From: G963677085 sp963677085
GTDB lineage: Bacteria; Planctomycetota; Planctomycetia; Pirellulales; Thermoguttaceae
Direction of reading: 5' to 3'
DNA length: 64,000 bases
NCBI GenBank assembly: GCA_963677085.2
Contig: CAXXFH010000005.1
Span: 310,001-374,000, forward strand
Shown: one piece after another, positions 18,014 through 26,900 of the stretch
How the letters are laid out: every line of letters starts with the position of its first letter
Numbering within the stretch: position 1 is the stretch's first letter
Notes under the pieces: generated by a model
Told to the model about the DNA's origin: nothing
The model's input: only the letters and a program-made list of their open reading frames with translations
Database searches by the model: none
Program-made: the position numbers and the translations under genes

Positions 18014-19450
18014 GTGTTGTTTCGCGCAATCATCGCTGCCCGCGATGCTGGTTTGGCGGGACGGCTAGCCGAGATCCTGGAACCGTTGGATGTCCGCGTC
18101 GAGCAGTGTGACTCGATCGAGGAGATCTGGGCGCAAGTGGCGAAGGAATCGACTGATCTGATCTTTGCTGGCCGTGAGATGTTCAACGGCGACATGATCG
18201 AACTTATACGGTCTCTTCGCGGACTACCCGAGGCTCCGGACGTGGTAATCCTCGCCCATCACGAGACTCCTTCCGAGCGGGCGGCGTTTCTCGCGATGGG
18301 TTGCCTTGCCGTCATCTACACCCGGTTGCCGAAAAACGCCATGCAGGGCGTGTGCGAGGCCATCATCACCCGACGTCGCAGGACCCTGGCAGCACGAATG
18401 TCGGGCCTTTCGACCGATCAGCCGAAGTTGAGCGATTTCGTGTCGCTCAGTCCGGCCATGCAGAGTTTCACCGAGGTGGCTCGACGGGTCGCGACCACCA
18501 ACACAACCCTCTTGATCCTCGGAGAAACGGGAGTCGGCAAAGAATGGCTGGCGCGAGCTATCCACCACGAGGGGCCGCGAAGCTCCGGGCCGTTTCTGCC
18601 TGTCAACTGCGCGGCGATGCCCGAATCGCTGCTGGAAAGCGAATTGTTCGGGCACGAGGAGGGTGCTTTCACGGGGGCCAACCGAGCGCGTCGAGGGTGC
18701 TTCGAACTAGCGCACACGGGCACTCTGTTCCTCGACGAAATCGGCGAGATGGCGATTCATATGCAGGTCAGGCTGCTTCGCGTGCTGCAGGACCGCACTG
18801 TACGGCGCATTGGCGGAGAAAGTCCGATTCCGGTCGACGTGCGGATCATCGCCGCTACGAATCGGGATATTCGCAAGGACGTGGCCGAGAAGGCGTTTCG
18901 CGAGGACCTTTATTACCGGTTAAGCGTCGTCACGCTGACGGTGCCACCGCTACGAGACCGTCATGAAGACATTCCGGAACTCGTGGACAATTACATCAAC
19001 TACTTCCGAAATCAGTTTCCGCACTGCGCATCGGGAGTTGCCCCGGACGCCCTGGAAGCCATGATCGCCTATCCCTGGCCCGGAAACGTACGGGAACTGA
19101 TCAACGTGATCGAGCGAGCGATGCTGGTCAGTCCGAACGAGCAAATCGAGCTTGCCGACTTACCCGAGGAAATCCGAAGCCACAGCGTGGATCTGCAAAG
19201 TGCCGAAGAAGAAATGTCCGAACACGTTTTGCTGACTTCTCCGGAAACGTGGTTGGCAGAACCCCTACCGAAACTTCTCGCCAGCATCGAACGTCGGTAT
19301 CTAACCCGGGCATTGGAAATTGCCGGTGGCCGGGTGGGCAAGGCAGCGGAATTGGCCGGCATCGACCCCCGGGTGTTATACGACAAAATGAAACGATACG
19401 GCCTCCGCAAGGAGGACTTCTGCGAACAGGCAGCGAGGCCTTCCTGCTAA
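18014..19450 (+). CDS. Sigma-54-dependent enhancer-binding protein with degenerate receiver domain
   Basis: From the GTG at 18014 (GGGAAG upstream) the product has 478 residues. The frame extends back to an ATG at 17879, but that part would overlap the palindromic sites and reads as non-protein-like. Residues about 1-115 resemble a response-regulator receiver, but the expected phospho-Asp strand reads LIFAG instead of LxLLD, so phosphorylation is unlikely. Residues about 145-375 form the AAA+ domain: GETGVGKEW (Walker A), ESELFGHEEGAFTGA (sigma-54 contact loop), GTLFLDEIGE (Walker B), and an RNDLYYRL-like EDLYYRLSV. A Fis-type helix-turn-helix ends the chain (GRVGKAAELAGIDPRVLYDKM). It probably activates the divergent kamA operon from the two palindromes in front of it. 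Confidence 0.9.
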   Translation: MLFRAIIAARDAGLAGRLAEILEPLDVRVEQCDSIEEIWAQVAKESTDLIFAGREMFNGDMIELIRSLRGLPEAPDVVILAHHETPSERAAFLAMGCLAVIYTRLPKNAMQGVCEAIITRRRRTLAARMSGLSTDQPKLSDFVSLSPAMQSFTEVARRVATTNTTLLILGETGVGKEWLARAIHHEGPRSSGPFLPVNCAAMPESLLESELFGHEEGAFTGANRARRGCFELAHTGTLFLDEIGEMAIHMQVRLLRVLQDRTVRRIGGESPIPVDVRIIAATNRDIRKDVAEKAFREDLYYRLSVVTLTVPPLRDRHEDIPELVDNYINYFRNQFPHCASGVAPDALEAMIAYPWPGNVRELINVIERAMLVSPNEQIELADLPEEIRSHSVDLQSAEEEMSEHVLLTSPETWLAEPLPKLLASIERRYLTRALEIAGGRVGKAAELAGIDPRVLYDKMKRYGLRKEDFCEQAARPSC

Positions 19451-19491
19451 CGTAATGCTTCAGGATTGACGAGGCTTCAAGCAGGGACGTT

Positions 19492-21870
19492 TTATTGCAG
19501 ATTCTTCGCCGCCGCTCGGGCTTCGAACTGCCATTTGCCCGGCGGCGCGTGGAATTTCCAATAGTGTTGGTCCTGACCGGCGTAGGTTACCGCGCGCGGG
19601 TCGCGTTTGGCGGGGCTGGTCTTCGGGATGGGCTTTCCGTTGACCGCGATCGTGGCATCCACGCCAATGGCCGCTTTTGGAATGCCCACCAGGGCGTCGG
19701 TGCCGGAGGGTGATGTGAGGTCGAGTTGGAAAGTTGCCTCGCCACGAGCCATATTCAGATCGATGAGGCCATGCGCCGTAGGCACGACCGTGTGACTCGA
19801 CTTCAGCGGACCCATTTGCGGCAGCACGCGGTAACCTGCAAAAGCCGGTTTCTCCGGGGCGATGCCCGAGGCGTACTGGCTCAACAGTGTCAATGGACCG
19901 CCGCTCCAGGCGTGGTTGTACGTGCCGCCGCCGAAGCCCTCCTTGCCGATACCCCAACCTTCCCAAAGCGTGGTTAATGGGCTGTCAACCATTTTGGTGA
20001 ACCGTTGCTTCATCCGCGAGAAGGCGTCGTTCTCGTACCGCATCTGGAAGAGGGCTTCGAGGATATACTTTTCCGTGTAAGGGCTCGCGTGACGCTGGGT
20101 GGCCAGCACCTTGCGGATGGCCGGGTACATCGACGGTTCGGCCAACCCGGCCACGACGGCCAAGCCGTTGACCCGATCGTCGGTTTCGCCCTTGTAACCG
20201 GGCGAGCGGTATTCCGTGCCGGTCCAGAACGTCGCGTTGAAATGGTCTTCGATCGACTTCATCTTGCGATCGATTTCCGGGAGGTCTTCCGTGTGTTTGG
20301 TCAACTGGGCCATTTCGCGTTGGCCACGTAGGGCCAGGTAGTACCAGACGTTGAACATGACGGTCATGTCTTTGTTTTCGCCCCAGTCGCCCCAGGTCCA
20401 ACCGCCTTTGCGTGGGACGACCAGCCCATCGGCGCCCAGTTTCCATACCGCCAGATAATCGCGCACGCGAGGATAGACTTGGTCGATCGTTTCCGCGTCG
20501 CCCGAGTAGCGGTAATAGGTCCACAATCCGTAGTAGCCCACGCTGTTGAGCATCTGCATGGGCAACTCCTTGTCCCAATTGCCGGCTGGTACGGGCGAGT
20601 AGATGGTTTTGTCCGCACGCTGCCAGTTCATCAACTCAAGGATGCCCTTGCGGGCCAGATGACTCGACTCGGGCGAGAGGGCGTAGAACGCTTCGCCCAT
20701 TTCGTTCACCGCATCACCCCACCACTGTGCCCGTTCTCGGTCGGGGCAGTCCATGTAGGTATCGCGCATCGTAATATAGAGAGTGCGTCGCGACTTCTCC
20801 CAGAGCGTATTGTAAAACGGATCGTCGCACTCGAACTTGCCCGTGAAATCGGCGTTGTAGCCCGTCTCGCGGTATTTTAGAGCCAAAATCTTCACGCCCG
20901 CGGGAATCGTGTAGTGCATCTGGTGGCCGTTGATCCAGCCGAGCGACTCATACTCCTGAACACCCTCGCGGGTAACGTACTCGGCACGCAGATTCGGAGG
21001 ACCGCCACCCAGATAGTCGTCGGTGCGGATATCGATAGTCAAACCGGCCGGGGCGTCGATTTTCAGATACGACGTGAAATGAGCGTTGTACGGCAGTTGG
21101 GCAACAATGGTCTTGCCGTCAGAAATCGTCGGCAGTTCGGCGGCATTTACGTAGTCGTGTAGACCAGAATTCTTGAACAAGGGAATCGGGCGTTCGACGA
21201 GCTGGTTCCAAGGCGCTGCTGGTGGTTGGCCAAACGCCACGGCCGCCGGCCACGCGCTGTCATCGTATTTGGACGTATTCCAACCGGTCAGGTCCTGCCG
21301 GGCGTCGAAGCGGATATTCGACTCGGGCAAACGGTAGTTGGGCAACGGTTCGCCCGTGTTGCCGTAGGCCGGATGGACCTGGGCCTTCCACGAAGAATCG
21401 CTGGCGATGGTTTTGTCGTCTACATTGGCCTCGAAAACAAGGCCAGCTCGGCCGCTGCTCTTGTGAGAAAAACCTTCTTTGCCGAAGTGCCAGACGAGCA
21501 CGGCGATCGTGTTCTTCCCGGCCGAAAGATGCGGCGTGAGGTCGACCGTATCGAAGTACGTGTCGTCGGGCGTTGGACCACGCTTGAGTTGCCCTTCGAA
21601 CACCACCAGCTTGCCGTTGAGCCAGAGCCAATACTTCGAGTCGACCGCAATCCGGGCCGTTGCCTTCTGCGGCTTGCTGGGGAGGTCGACCACGTTGCGA
21701 AAACAGAGCCAACAGTTGGCCGGCGACTTGACCCCAGAGGTTTCAACGCCGATCCATTGGGCCGACCACGGTGCTTCCTCGGCTGTCGCCATCGCGACAA
21801 GGCTGCCGAACGCCAATGCGACGGATGTCGTAATCAAAAGGAAACGCATGGTTCGATATCGCATTGTCAT
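19492..21870 (-). CDS. Secreted alpha-L-rhamnosidase (GH78-like)
   Basis: From the ATG at 21870 (GGAG upstream; 21897 is an alternative) the product has 792 residues and a signal peptide ending near ATAEE. The N-terminal region holds the beta-sandwich seen in bacterial rhamnosidases (SAQWIG, YWLWLNGKLVVFEGQLKRG, WNTSKYDDSAW). The catalytic (alpha/alpha)6 domain follows, with DTYMDCPDRERAQWWGDAVNE near residue 380 that supplies the conserved acidic residues, and GGWTWGDWGEN near 500. It should release L-rhamnose from glycans outside the cytoplasm. Rhamnose permease-like and isomerase genes follow it in reading order on the same strand, supporting the substrate. The exact glycan is not evident. 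Confidence 0.87.
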   Translation of the reverse strand: MTMRYRTMRFLLITTSVALAFGSLVAMATAEEAPWSAQWIGVETSGVKSPANCWLCFRNVVDLPSKPQKATARIAVDSKYWLWLNGKLVVFEGQLKRGPTPDDTYFDTVDLTPHLSAGKNTIAVLVWHFGKEGFSHKSSGRAGLVFEANVDDKTIASDSSWKAQVHPAYGNTGEPLPNYRLPESNIRFDARQDLTGWNTSKYDDSAWPAAVAFGQPPAAPWNQLVERPIPLFKNSGLHDYVNAAELPTISDGKTIVAQLPYNAHFTSYLKIDAPAGLTIDIRTDDYLGGGPPNLRAEYVTREGVQEYESLGWINGHQMHYTIPAGVKILALKYRETGYNADFTGKFECDDPFYNTLWEKSRRTLYITMRDTYMDCPDRERAQWWGDAVNEMGEAFYALSPESSHLARKGILELMNWQRADKTIYSPVPAGNWDKELPMQMLNSVGYYGLWTYYRYSGDAETIDQVYPRVRDYLAVWKLGADGLVVPRKGGWTWGDWGENKDMTVMFNVWYYLALRGQREMAQLTKHTEDLPEIDRKMKSIEDHFNATFWTGTEYRSPGYKGETDDRVNGLAVVAGLAEPSMYPAIRKVLATQRHASPYTEKYILEALFQMRYENDAFSRMKQRFTKMVDSPLTTLWEGWGIGKEGFGGGTYNHAWSGGPLTLLSQYASGIAPEKPAFAGYRVLPQMGPLKSSHTVVPTAHGLIDLNMARGEATFQLDLTSPSGTDALVGIPKAAIGVDATIAVNGKPIPKTSPAKRDPRAVTYAGQDQHYWKFHAPPGKWQFEARAAAKNLQ

Positions 21871-21901
21871 GGTGTGTAAATCTCCAAACGGTTGCAACGA
21901 C

Positions 21902-23509
21902 CTAGCCCTGCTTCTTCAGCCCCATCCAAAGCGGTGTGGCGATAAACCAGACGACGGTCGAGACGATCATGATTTCCTTGACTTGGCTGAGATCAACCAT
22001 ACCAGTCAAGTAGGCGGCCGAAGGCCCTACAACGCCAGCCAGGGCAATCCAGGAAATGAGTTGCACGACGGTGCGGAATCCGACTCGCTCGTACATCTGG
22101 CTTTGGTAAACCGCACTGGCGGCAACGTAGAATATCGCAGCTACAAACCAACCGGGCAGCGAAACAAAATAGATTTCAAAGGGTTTGAAGCCGTTGATTT
22201 CGTAGTTGCTGTTAACCAAGGCAACACAGGTTGCCAAAGTAAGGAACCATGTCAGCCCGGCGGCCCAGTTGAATGTTTGCCCGCTCTCTTCCGCATAGTT
22301 GCTCTTCAGCCCGAACTTGCGGATCAACCAGAAGTCGACAAACACAACGGCTCCCATCGGCATAAGCAGCATGCCGTAGAGTGCGACGAACCCAAGCAGC
22401 TTCATCGCAATTGCAGGGAACAAACCGGCGATCGTCGCAACCGCCCCGGTCATGAGCGTCACGGCGAATCGTGAACGCTTGGGCATAATCGCTTGAAATG
22501 CGAGGCCCGCACGATAAATCGTCGGGTTAGCGGTAGTCCACCCGGCGATGATTACGCAGATCAGGCCTGCAAGGCCGGCCGCTTTGAAGGCCATGGGACC
22601 GGGATGAACGTCGGTGTTGCTGGGGTCGATGTGCAATTGGTATGCGTAGAGGATCGATGCCGCAATCCAGGCCATGAAATGTCCCACATACATGCCGGCT
22701 GCCGACGCAACGCTGTACCACGATTTTCGCGCGTAGCGGAATACTGACAAGTCGGACATGCCGATGTGCATTGCCATGTTGCAGAACCAGGCGAAAAACG
22801 TTACGTGCCAGAAGGTGAATTTCACTTGACCCGGCAACGGCTCGCCGCCCTTCCAAATGTGAGTCGACGCCAAGTGCCAAAGATCGTCTAACGAGTGAAT
22901 GGATACGTCGGTTACGCTAATAAACTCCCGCAGCCCGATGACGCCAAACGCGAGAAACACCAACACCATCCACGGCGCGGCGATATTGGCGAATCGCGAC
23001 ACGGTCTGATAGCCGTAGGCCGCCACCACGGAAATAACCGCCCCCACGGCAAGCACCGCGACAACCCAGCCGACGCTGTTGGGGTAAAGATCGTTCAGGC
23101 CCGGCATGGGAAAGTCGAACCACACGCCGACGGCCGTGGCCGACACGGTAATCATGGCTCCGGCCAGGAAGCAGAACATCACGCCGTTAGCCAGGTTGTA
23201 AAGCGTAACGAGGTTGCGCCCGCAGATTTTTTCGAGTTGGAAATAAAGTGTCAACCTCGCCCGGGTGGCAATGGGGGCCGTCAGAAACATCCAACTGAGA
23301 ACGGCGAGCAGGTTGCCGACGAACAGTCCGACGACCAAATCGAACGCGCTGACTCCGGCGGCCACGAACAACGGGCCGATCATCAACTCGGTGCCGGCGC
23401 AATGTTCGCCGGCATACATGCCCACGAAGCTCTTGAAACCCAGCAGAGCTCGGCCTGGGACGGGTTCACGTTCGAATTCACTTTTCGCTTGCGATTGTTC
23501 TTCGGCCAT
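21902..23509 (-). CDS. NCS1-type permease, probable rhamnose transporter of this cluster
   Basis: The 535-residue protein has about 12 membrane segments and a pattern of the nucleobase-cation-symport-1/cytosine permease superfamily (GMYAGEHCAGTELMIGPLFVAAG at the N-terminus, AGWTTANPTIYRAGLAFQ near residue 320). It lies between a rhamnosidase gene (31 bp from its start) and the rhamnose isomerase gene. No RhaT-like carrier is present in the window. I therefore infer that it imports L-rhamnose or a rhamnoside. Classical NCS1 proteins carry purines, pyrimidines or thiamine, so a nucleobase role cannot be excluded. Confidence 0.75.
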   Translation of the reverse strand: MAEEQSQAKSEFEREPVPGRALLGFKSFVGMYAGEHCAGTELMIGPLFVAAGVSAFDLVVGLFVGNLLAVLSWMFLTAPIATRARLTLYFQLEKICGRNLVTLYNLANGVMFCFLAGAMITVSATAVGVWFDFPMPGLNDLYPNSVGWVVAVLAVGAVISVVAAYGYQTVSRFANIAAPWMVLVFLAFGVIGLREFISVTDVSIHSLDDLWHLASTHIWKGGEPLPGQVKFTFWHVTFFAWFCNMAMHIGMSDLSVFRYARKSWYSVASAAGMYVGHFMAWIAASILYAYQLHIDPSNTDVHPGPMAFKAAGLAGLICVIIAGWTTANPTIYRAGLAFQAIMPKRSRFAVTLMTGAVATIAGLFPAIAMKLLGFVALYGMLLMPMGAVVFVDFWLIRKFGLKSNYAEESGQTFNWAAGLTWFLTLATCVALVNSNYEINGFKPFEIYFVSLPGWFVAAIFYVAASAVYQSQMYERVGFRTVVQLISWIALAGVVGPSAAYLTGMVDLSQVKEIMIVSTVVWFIATPLWMGLKKQG

Positions 23510-23757
23510 CAGTAGGAGCCCTGGAAGTTAGGAATGAGATGACGTAAGGATTTTGTGGCCAGCACCAAACCGTGCAAGCTAGTGCAGCGCGTCCTGGTTG
23601 AGGGATTGCGTCTTTGGCCGGATATATGTGCCACTTGGCGTTGCCAGTGCCATTGGTCGCAGGCATCTTCGCACCGGCAAAGCCATTGGCACACATTGCA
23701 TGATGTCCCATCTGAATAACGCACTACACTAGCGTGATCCACGGCGCGACACGGTGT
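23510..23757. repeat. Intergenic region holding a long imperfect inverted repeat (23625-23697)
   Basis: ATGTGCCACTTGGCGTTGCC at 23626-23645 pairs with GGCAAAGCCATTGGCACACAT ending at 23697, giving a long hairpin. It resembles the hairpin at 48787-48867, where the arms also carry TGCCAC and TTGCC, and appears to belong to a dispersed intergenic family. It may terminate or stabilise the rhaA transcript. Confidence 0.55.
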
Positions 23758-25026
23758 TTATCGCTTCGACAGCACGTTTTGCTCGTATTGCCGGACGACG
23801 TCTAACCAGGCGCCACCCACCGGCACGTTGTTTTTAAGGCAATAGTGATCCCAAACCGCGCCGAAGGGCAACGTTTTGAGCTCTTCAAGCATCGCCAAAC
23901 GACCGGTCAGATCGCCCGAGTCTTCAAGCTGCCGCAATATATCGGTTGGCTCCAGCAGCGCCATCAACAGGGCCTTGATCATACACCGGGTCCCGATCAC
24001 CCAGGCGGCAATACGATTGATGCTACCGTCGAAGAAATCCAACCCGATGTGAACGCGGTCCAAAAACTCGCCGCGAACCAACTCCTGGGCGATCGCTTGA
24101 AGCTCGTCGGAAAGAACCACCACATGGTCGCTGTCCCACCGTACGCCTCGGCTGACGTGTAAAAGCAACTCGGGAAGGAATTGCATGACCGACGAAATCT
24201 TGTCGGAGATCACTTCCGTGGGATGGAAGTGGCCGGCGTCCAGGCACAGCAACGTTTGCCGCGAAATGGCGTAGCCCAAATAAAACTCGTGAGACCCTAC
24301 GACGTAGCTCTCCGAACCAATGCCAAAGAGTTTGCATTCTACCGCATCGAGAACATGCTTCGGATCGAGTGGTTCGGCGAAAATCGCGTCGAGCGAATCG
24401 GCCAAACGGTCTCGCGGTGTTTTGCGATCGATGGGCGTGTCTTTGAAGCCGTCGGGAATCCAGTAATTCACCACGCACGGCGTACCCAACGCCGCTCCCA
24501 TCGCGGCCCCAATATTCCGACAGGCGATGCCATGTTCGATCCAGAAACGGCGAATGCCTTCGTCGGGATGCGCCAGTGTGAAACCGTCGGCCGCCTTCGG
24601 GTGCGAGAAGTAGGTGGGGTTGAAGTCCATCCCCATGCCTTGTTCTTTCACCCAATCGATCCACGACTGAAAATGCTCGGGCTCGAGCTCGTTGCGATCG
24701 ACCGACTTGCCCTCAAGCTCGGCATAGCAGGCGTGGAGGTTCAGGCGATGCTTGCCGGGTATCAACGAAAGTGCTTGGCCGAGGTCCTGCCGCAGTTGAT
24801 CGGCCGTCTGGGCCTTACCCGGGTAATTTCCCGTGACGGCCAACCCACCGTCGAGTTCTCCGCCGCCGTGCTCGAACCCACCCACATCGTCACCCTGCCA
24901 ACAGTGCAGCGAGACGGGAATCTGGGCGAGGCGCTCCATCGCCCGATCCGTGTCGACCTGGAGAGTAGCGTACCGCTGTTTTGCGAGGGTATATGCCTGT
25001 TGAACGTCAAGCGACTGATCTGCCAT
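23758..25026 (-). CDS. rhaA: L-rhamnose isomerase
   Basis: The ATG at 25026 (GGAGACC upstream) gives 422 residues, close to the length of characterised RhaA; an upstream ATG at 25068 is less likely. The sequence matches RhaA throughout: SLHCWQGDDVGGFE near residue 40, LNLHACYAE, DFNPTYFSHPKA near 135, CLDAGHFHPTEVISDKI near 260 (metal-binding Asp and His) and HIGLDFFDGSINRIAAWVIG near 320. It converts L-rhamnose to L-rhamnulose in the cytoplasm. It is transcribed divergently from the RhaS-like regulator, with a TATAAT element between them. Rhamnulokinase and rhamnulose-phosphate aldolase are not in the window. Confidence 0.95.
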   Translation of the reverse strand: MADQSLDVQQAYTLAKQRYATLQVDTDRAMERLAQIPVSLHCWQGDDVGGFEHGGGELDGGLAVTGNYPGKAQTADQLRQDLGQALSLIPGKHRLNLHACYAELEGKSVDRNELEPEHFQSWIDWVKEQGMGMDFNPTYFSHPKAADGFTLAHPDEGIRRFWIEHGIACRNIGAAMGAALGTPCVVNYWIPDGFKDTPIDRKTPRDRLADSLDAIFAEPLDPKHVLDAVECKLFGIGSESYVVGSHEFYLGYAISRQTLLCLDAGHFHPTEVISDKISSVMQFLPELLLHVSRGVRWDSDHVVVLSDELQAIAQELVRGEFLDRVHIGLDFFDGSINRIAAWVIGTRCMIKALLMALLEPTDILRQLEDSGDLTGRLAMLEELKTLPFGAVWDHYCLKNNVPVGGAWLDVVRQYEQNVLSKR

Positions 25027-25076
25027 CAATGAGGTCTCCGCGAATTCGGCGAGAATACGAAAATGCACATTCGCCG

Positions 25077-25082
25077 ATTATA
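25077..25082 (-). promoter_or_regulatory. Probable -10 element of the rhaA promoter
   Basis: TATAAT on the minus strand lies about 50 bp before the rhaA start without a good -35, as expected for an activator-dependent promoter. An inverted pair, TCGGCGA (25046-25052) and TCGCCGA (25071-25077), flanks the likely start of transcription and could be a regulator site. Confidence 0.45.
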
Positions 25083-25180
25083 AAGGTTTTGTCCAGTAAT
25101 ACCTTGACGATCGCGCCGCTAAATAGCACAATATGGCCACACGGCAAACCCCCTCGCATTTGGGACGGCAGATCCGCCTT

Positions 25181-26053
25181 ATGGTCCGCACACTTACCCG
25201 GGAAGAATGGTTTCACCCTGACGGATTTCCCGTGGCCGTCGAACGCCGCGACCCGCAGCCTCCATTTGGGTTGCACGCCCACGAGTTTTCCGAAGTGGTG
25301 ATAATCACCGGCGGTCACGGCCTACACCTGACGGGCAAAGAGAGTTGGCCGCTGGCGGCCGGTGATGTCTTCGTCATCAGCGGCGCCCGGCCCCACGATT
25401 ACCAGGACATGGACCGCCTGCGGCTGATCAACATTCTGTTCGATCCGCAACAACTCGAGATGCCGTTGGCCGATTTGCCATCGCTGGCCGGCTATCACGC
25501 CCTGTTCACTCTGGAGCCTGCCTGGCGCCGGCGGCACCAGTTTCGCAGTCGCCTGCGATTGCCCAGCCGAAACCTGGCCGCCGTGGTGGCCATGGTCGAT
25601 CGGCTCGACGAGGAGTTGACCACCCGGGCGCCCGGCTTTGGTTTTTTGGCCACGTCGCTGTTCATGCAAATAGTCGGCTACCTGTCTCGCTGTTATAGCG
25701 AGGCCGATAACCCCGACTCCCAGGCATTGCTACGCATTGCCCAGGCGATTACCTACCTGGAACGACACTTCGACCAGACCGTCGAACTCGATACGCTGGC
25801 CACCATCGCCCAGATGCCCAAGCGAAGCTTCCAGCGGACGTTCCAAAAAGCCTTGGGCGTGTCGCCCATCACGTACTTGATTCAACTCCGCGTGCGCCGC
25901 GCCGCCGAACTGCTGCGACGCAACGAACTGACTGTTTCGCAAATCGCCTTTCGGGTGGGTTTCCTAGATAGCAATTACTTCACGCGACAGTTCCGCAAGA
26001 TTGTGGGCATTTCGCCACGGTCGTACCGACAGCAATACGTCGCGCGGCCGTAA
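25181..26053 (+). CDS. RhaS-like AraC-family regulator
   Basis: The ATG at 25181 gives 290 residues; an in-frame ATG at 25133 would add 16 and has no clear ribosome binding site. Residues about 1-100 form a cupin ligand domain (PFGLHAHEFSEVVIITGGHGLHLTG, GDVFVISGARPHDY) that aligns with RhaS and RhaR in layout. The last 100 residues are the AraC double helix-turn-helix (LDTLATIAQMPKRSFQRTFQKALG; VSQIAFRVGFLDSNYFTRQFRK). It probably senses L-rhamnose and activates the divergent rhaA, permease and rhamnosidase genes. It lacks any membrane or signal sequence. Confidence 0.87.
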   Translation: MVRTLTREEWFHPDGFPVAVERRDPQPPFGLHAHEFSEVVIITGGHGLHLTGKESWPLAAGDVFVISGARPHDYQDMDRLRLINILFDPQQLEMPLADLPSLAGYHALFTLEPAWRRRHQFRSRLRLPSRNLAAVVAMVDRLDEELTTRAPGFGFLATSLFMQIVGYLSRCYSEADNPDSQALLRIAQAITYLERHFDQTVELDTLATIAQMPKRSFQRTFQKALGVSPITYLIQLRVRRAAELLRRNELTVSQIAFRVGFLDSNYFTRQFRKIVGISPRSYRQQYVARP

Positions 26054-26138
26054 GAATGGCGTGCGAGCGTGTTTGCCACACCCCAGAGATGATCGGCATT
26101 TCAGCAACCAACAAGCTTCCCTATTATCCGACTATCTC

Positions 26139-26900
26139 ATGGAACCCTCCGATCAACCATCATCTCGCAATCGAACCCACCCGCTTGTTCGGGCAATCGT
26201 TAGGAGGTCTGGCGACAACGGCGAAACCAGCCTGCGCGACGAAACGCCGCCCTTGGGAATTGCTCATTTGATGGGCGGGATGGTCTGCGTGGCTGTGATG
26301 TTTGGCGTGTTGCGAGTGTTGGGAAGAGAAGGAGATCTCGTGGGGATTCGGCAAGGAGGCGTTTTGCTCCTGTATGGACTCGGGCAGGCAGCCGCTCTTT
26401 GGGGGATAACGCTGAAAATCGTCTGGCGAATACGTGGTCGCGATGTGTGGTATCTGCCGGGCGACTTCCTGCTGCTACTGAAAGGAACCGAAACGGCTTT
26501 TTGGCTGATCCTTTCCGGAATCTGGCAGCTTCATAAGCATTCAGAGTACGACAGCGTATTCTTCGCGTTTTTTTTCGGATATTTACTGGTAATGGCGGGC
26601 GTTCAGTTGTCGATCTTGATTGCTGCCGCCAGACGAACGGAAGACCGCCGCTGGCAGATTGTCTTCTGGATAGGGTGTGCCAGCGTGGTCCTTGGGCTTC
26701 CGTTTTGTCTTGGGGGAGTGCCGCGTTTTGTGCTATTGTGCCTGACAACACAAGCGGCCGCCGTGGCTTTTGCCGTGTGGGGTGATATTGTGTCACGGCG
26801 GTTTTACAGTTGGACGCAGTGGCTCGGCGTAGGCGTCTTTGCTTGGACAAATGGGTTGTGGATAGCTCAACTGGTATGGCAGTGGTCTAAGACGTGGTAA
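26139..26900 (+). CDS. Hypothetical integral membrane protein, about 7 membrane segments
   Basis: The ATG at 26139 gives 253 residues. After a polar N-terminus of about 40 residues, seven hydrophobic stretches can be seen (for example MGGMVCVAVMFGVLRVL, VLLLYGLGQAAALWGITL, FFAFFFGYLLVMAGVQLSIL, WLGVGVFAWTNGLWIAQLVW). No catalytic or transport motif is recognised. The gene runs in the same direction as the RhaS-like regulator, 85 bp after it, and its 3' end overlaps the convergent FAD oxidoreductase by 14 bp. No function is proposed. Confidence 0.65.
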   Translation: MEPSDQPSSRNRTHPLVRAIVRRSGDNGETSLRDETPPLGIAHLMGGMVCVAVMFGVLRVLGREGDLVGIRQGGVLLLYGLGQAAALWGITLKIVWRIRGRDVWYLPGDFLLLLKGTETAFWLILSGIWQLHKHSEYDSVFFAFFFGYLLVMAGVQLSILIAAARRTEDRRWQIVFWIGCASVVLGLPFCLGGVPRFVLLCLTTQAAAVAFAVWGDIVSRRFYSWTQWLGVGVFAWTNGLWIAQLVWQWSKTW

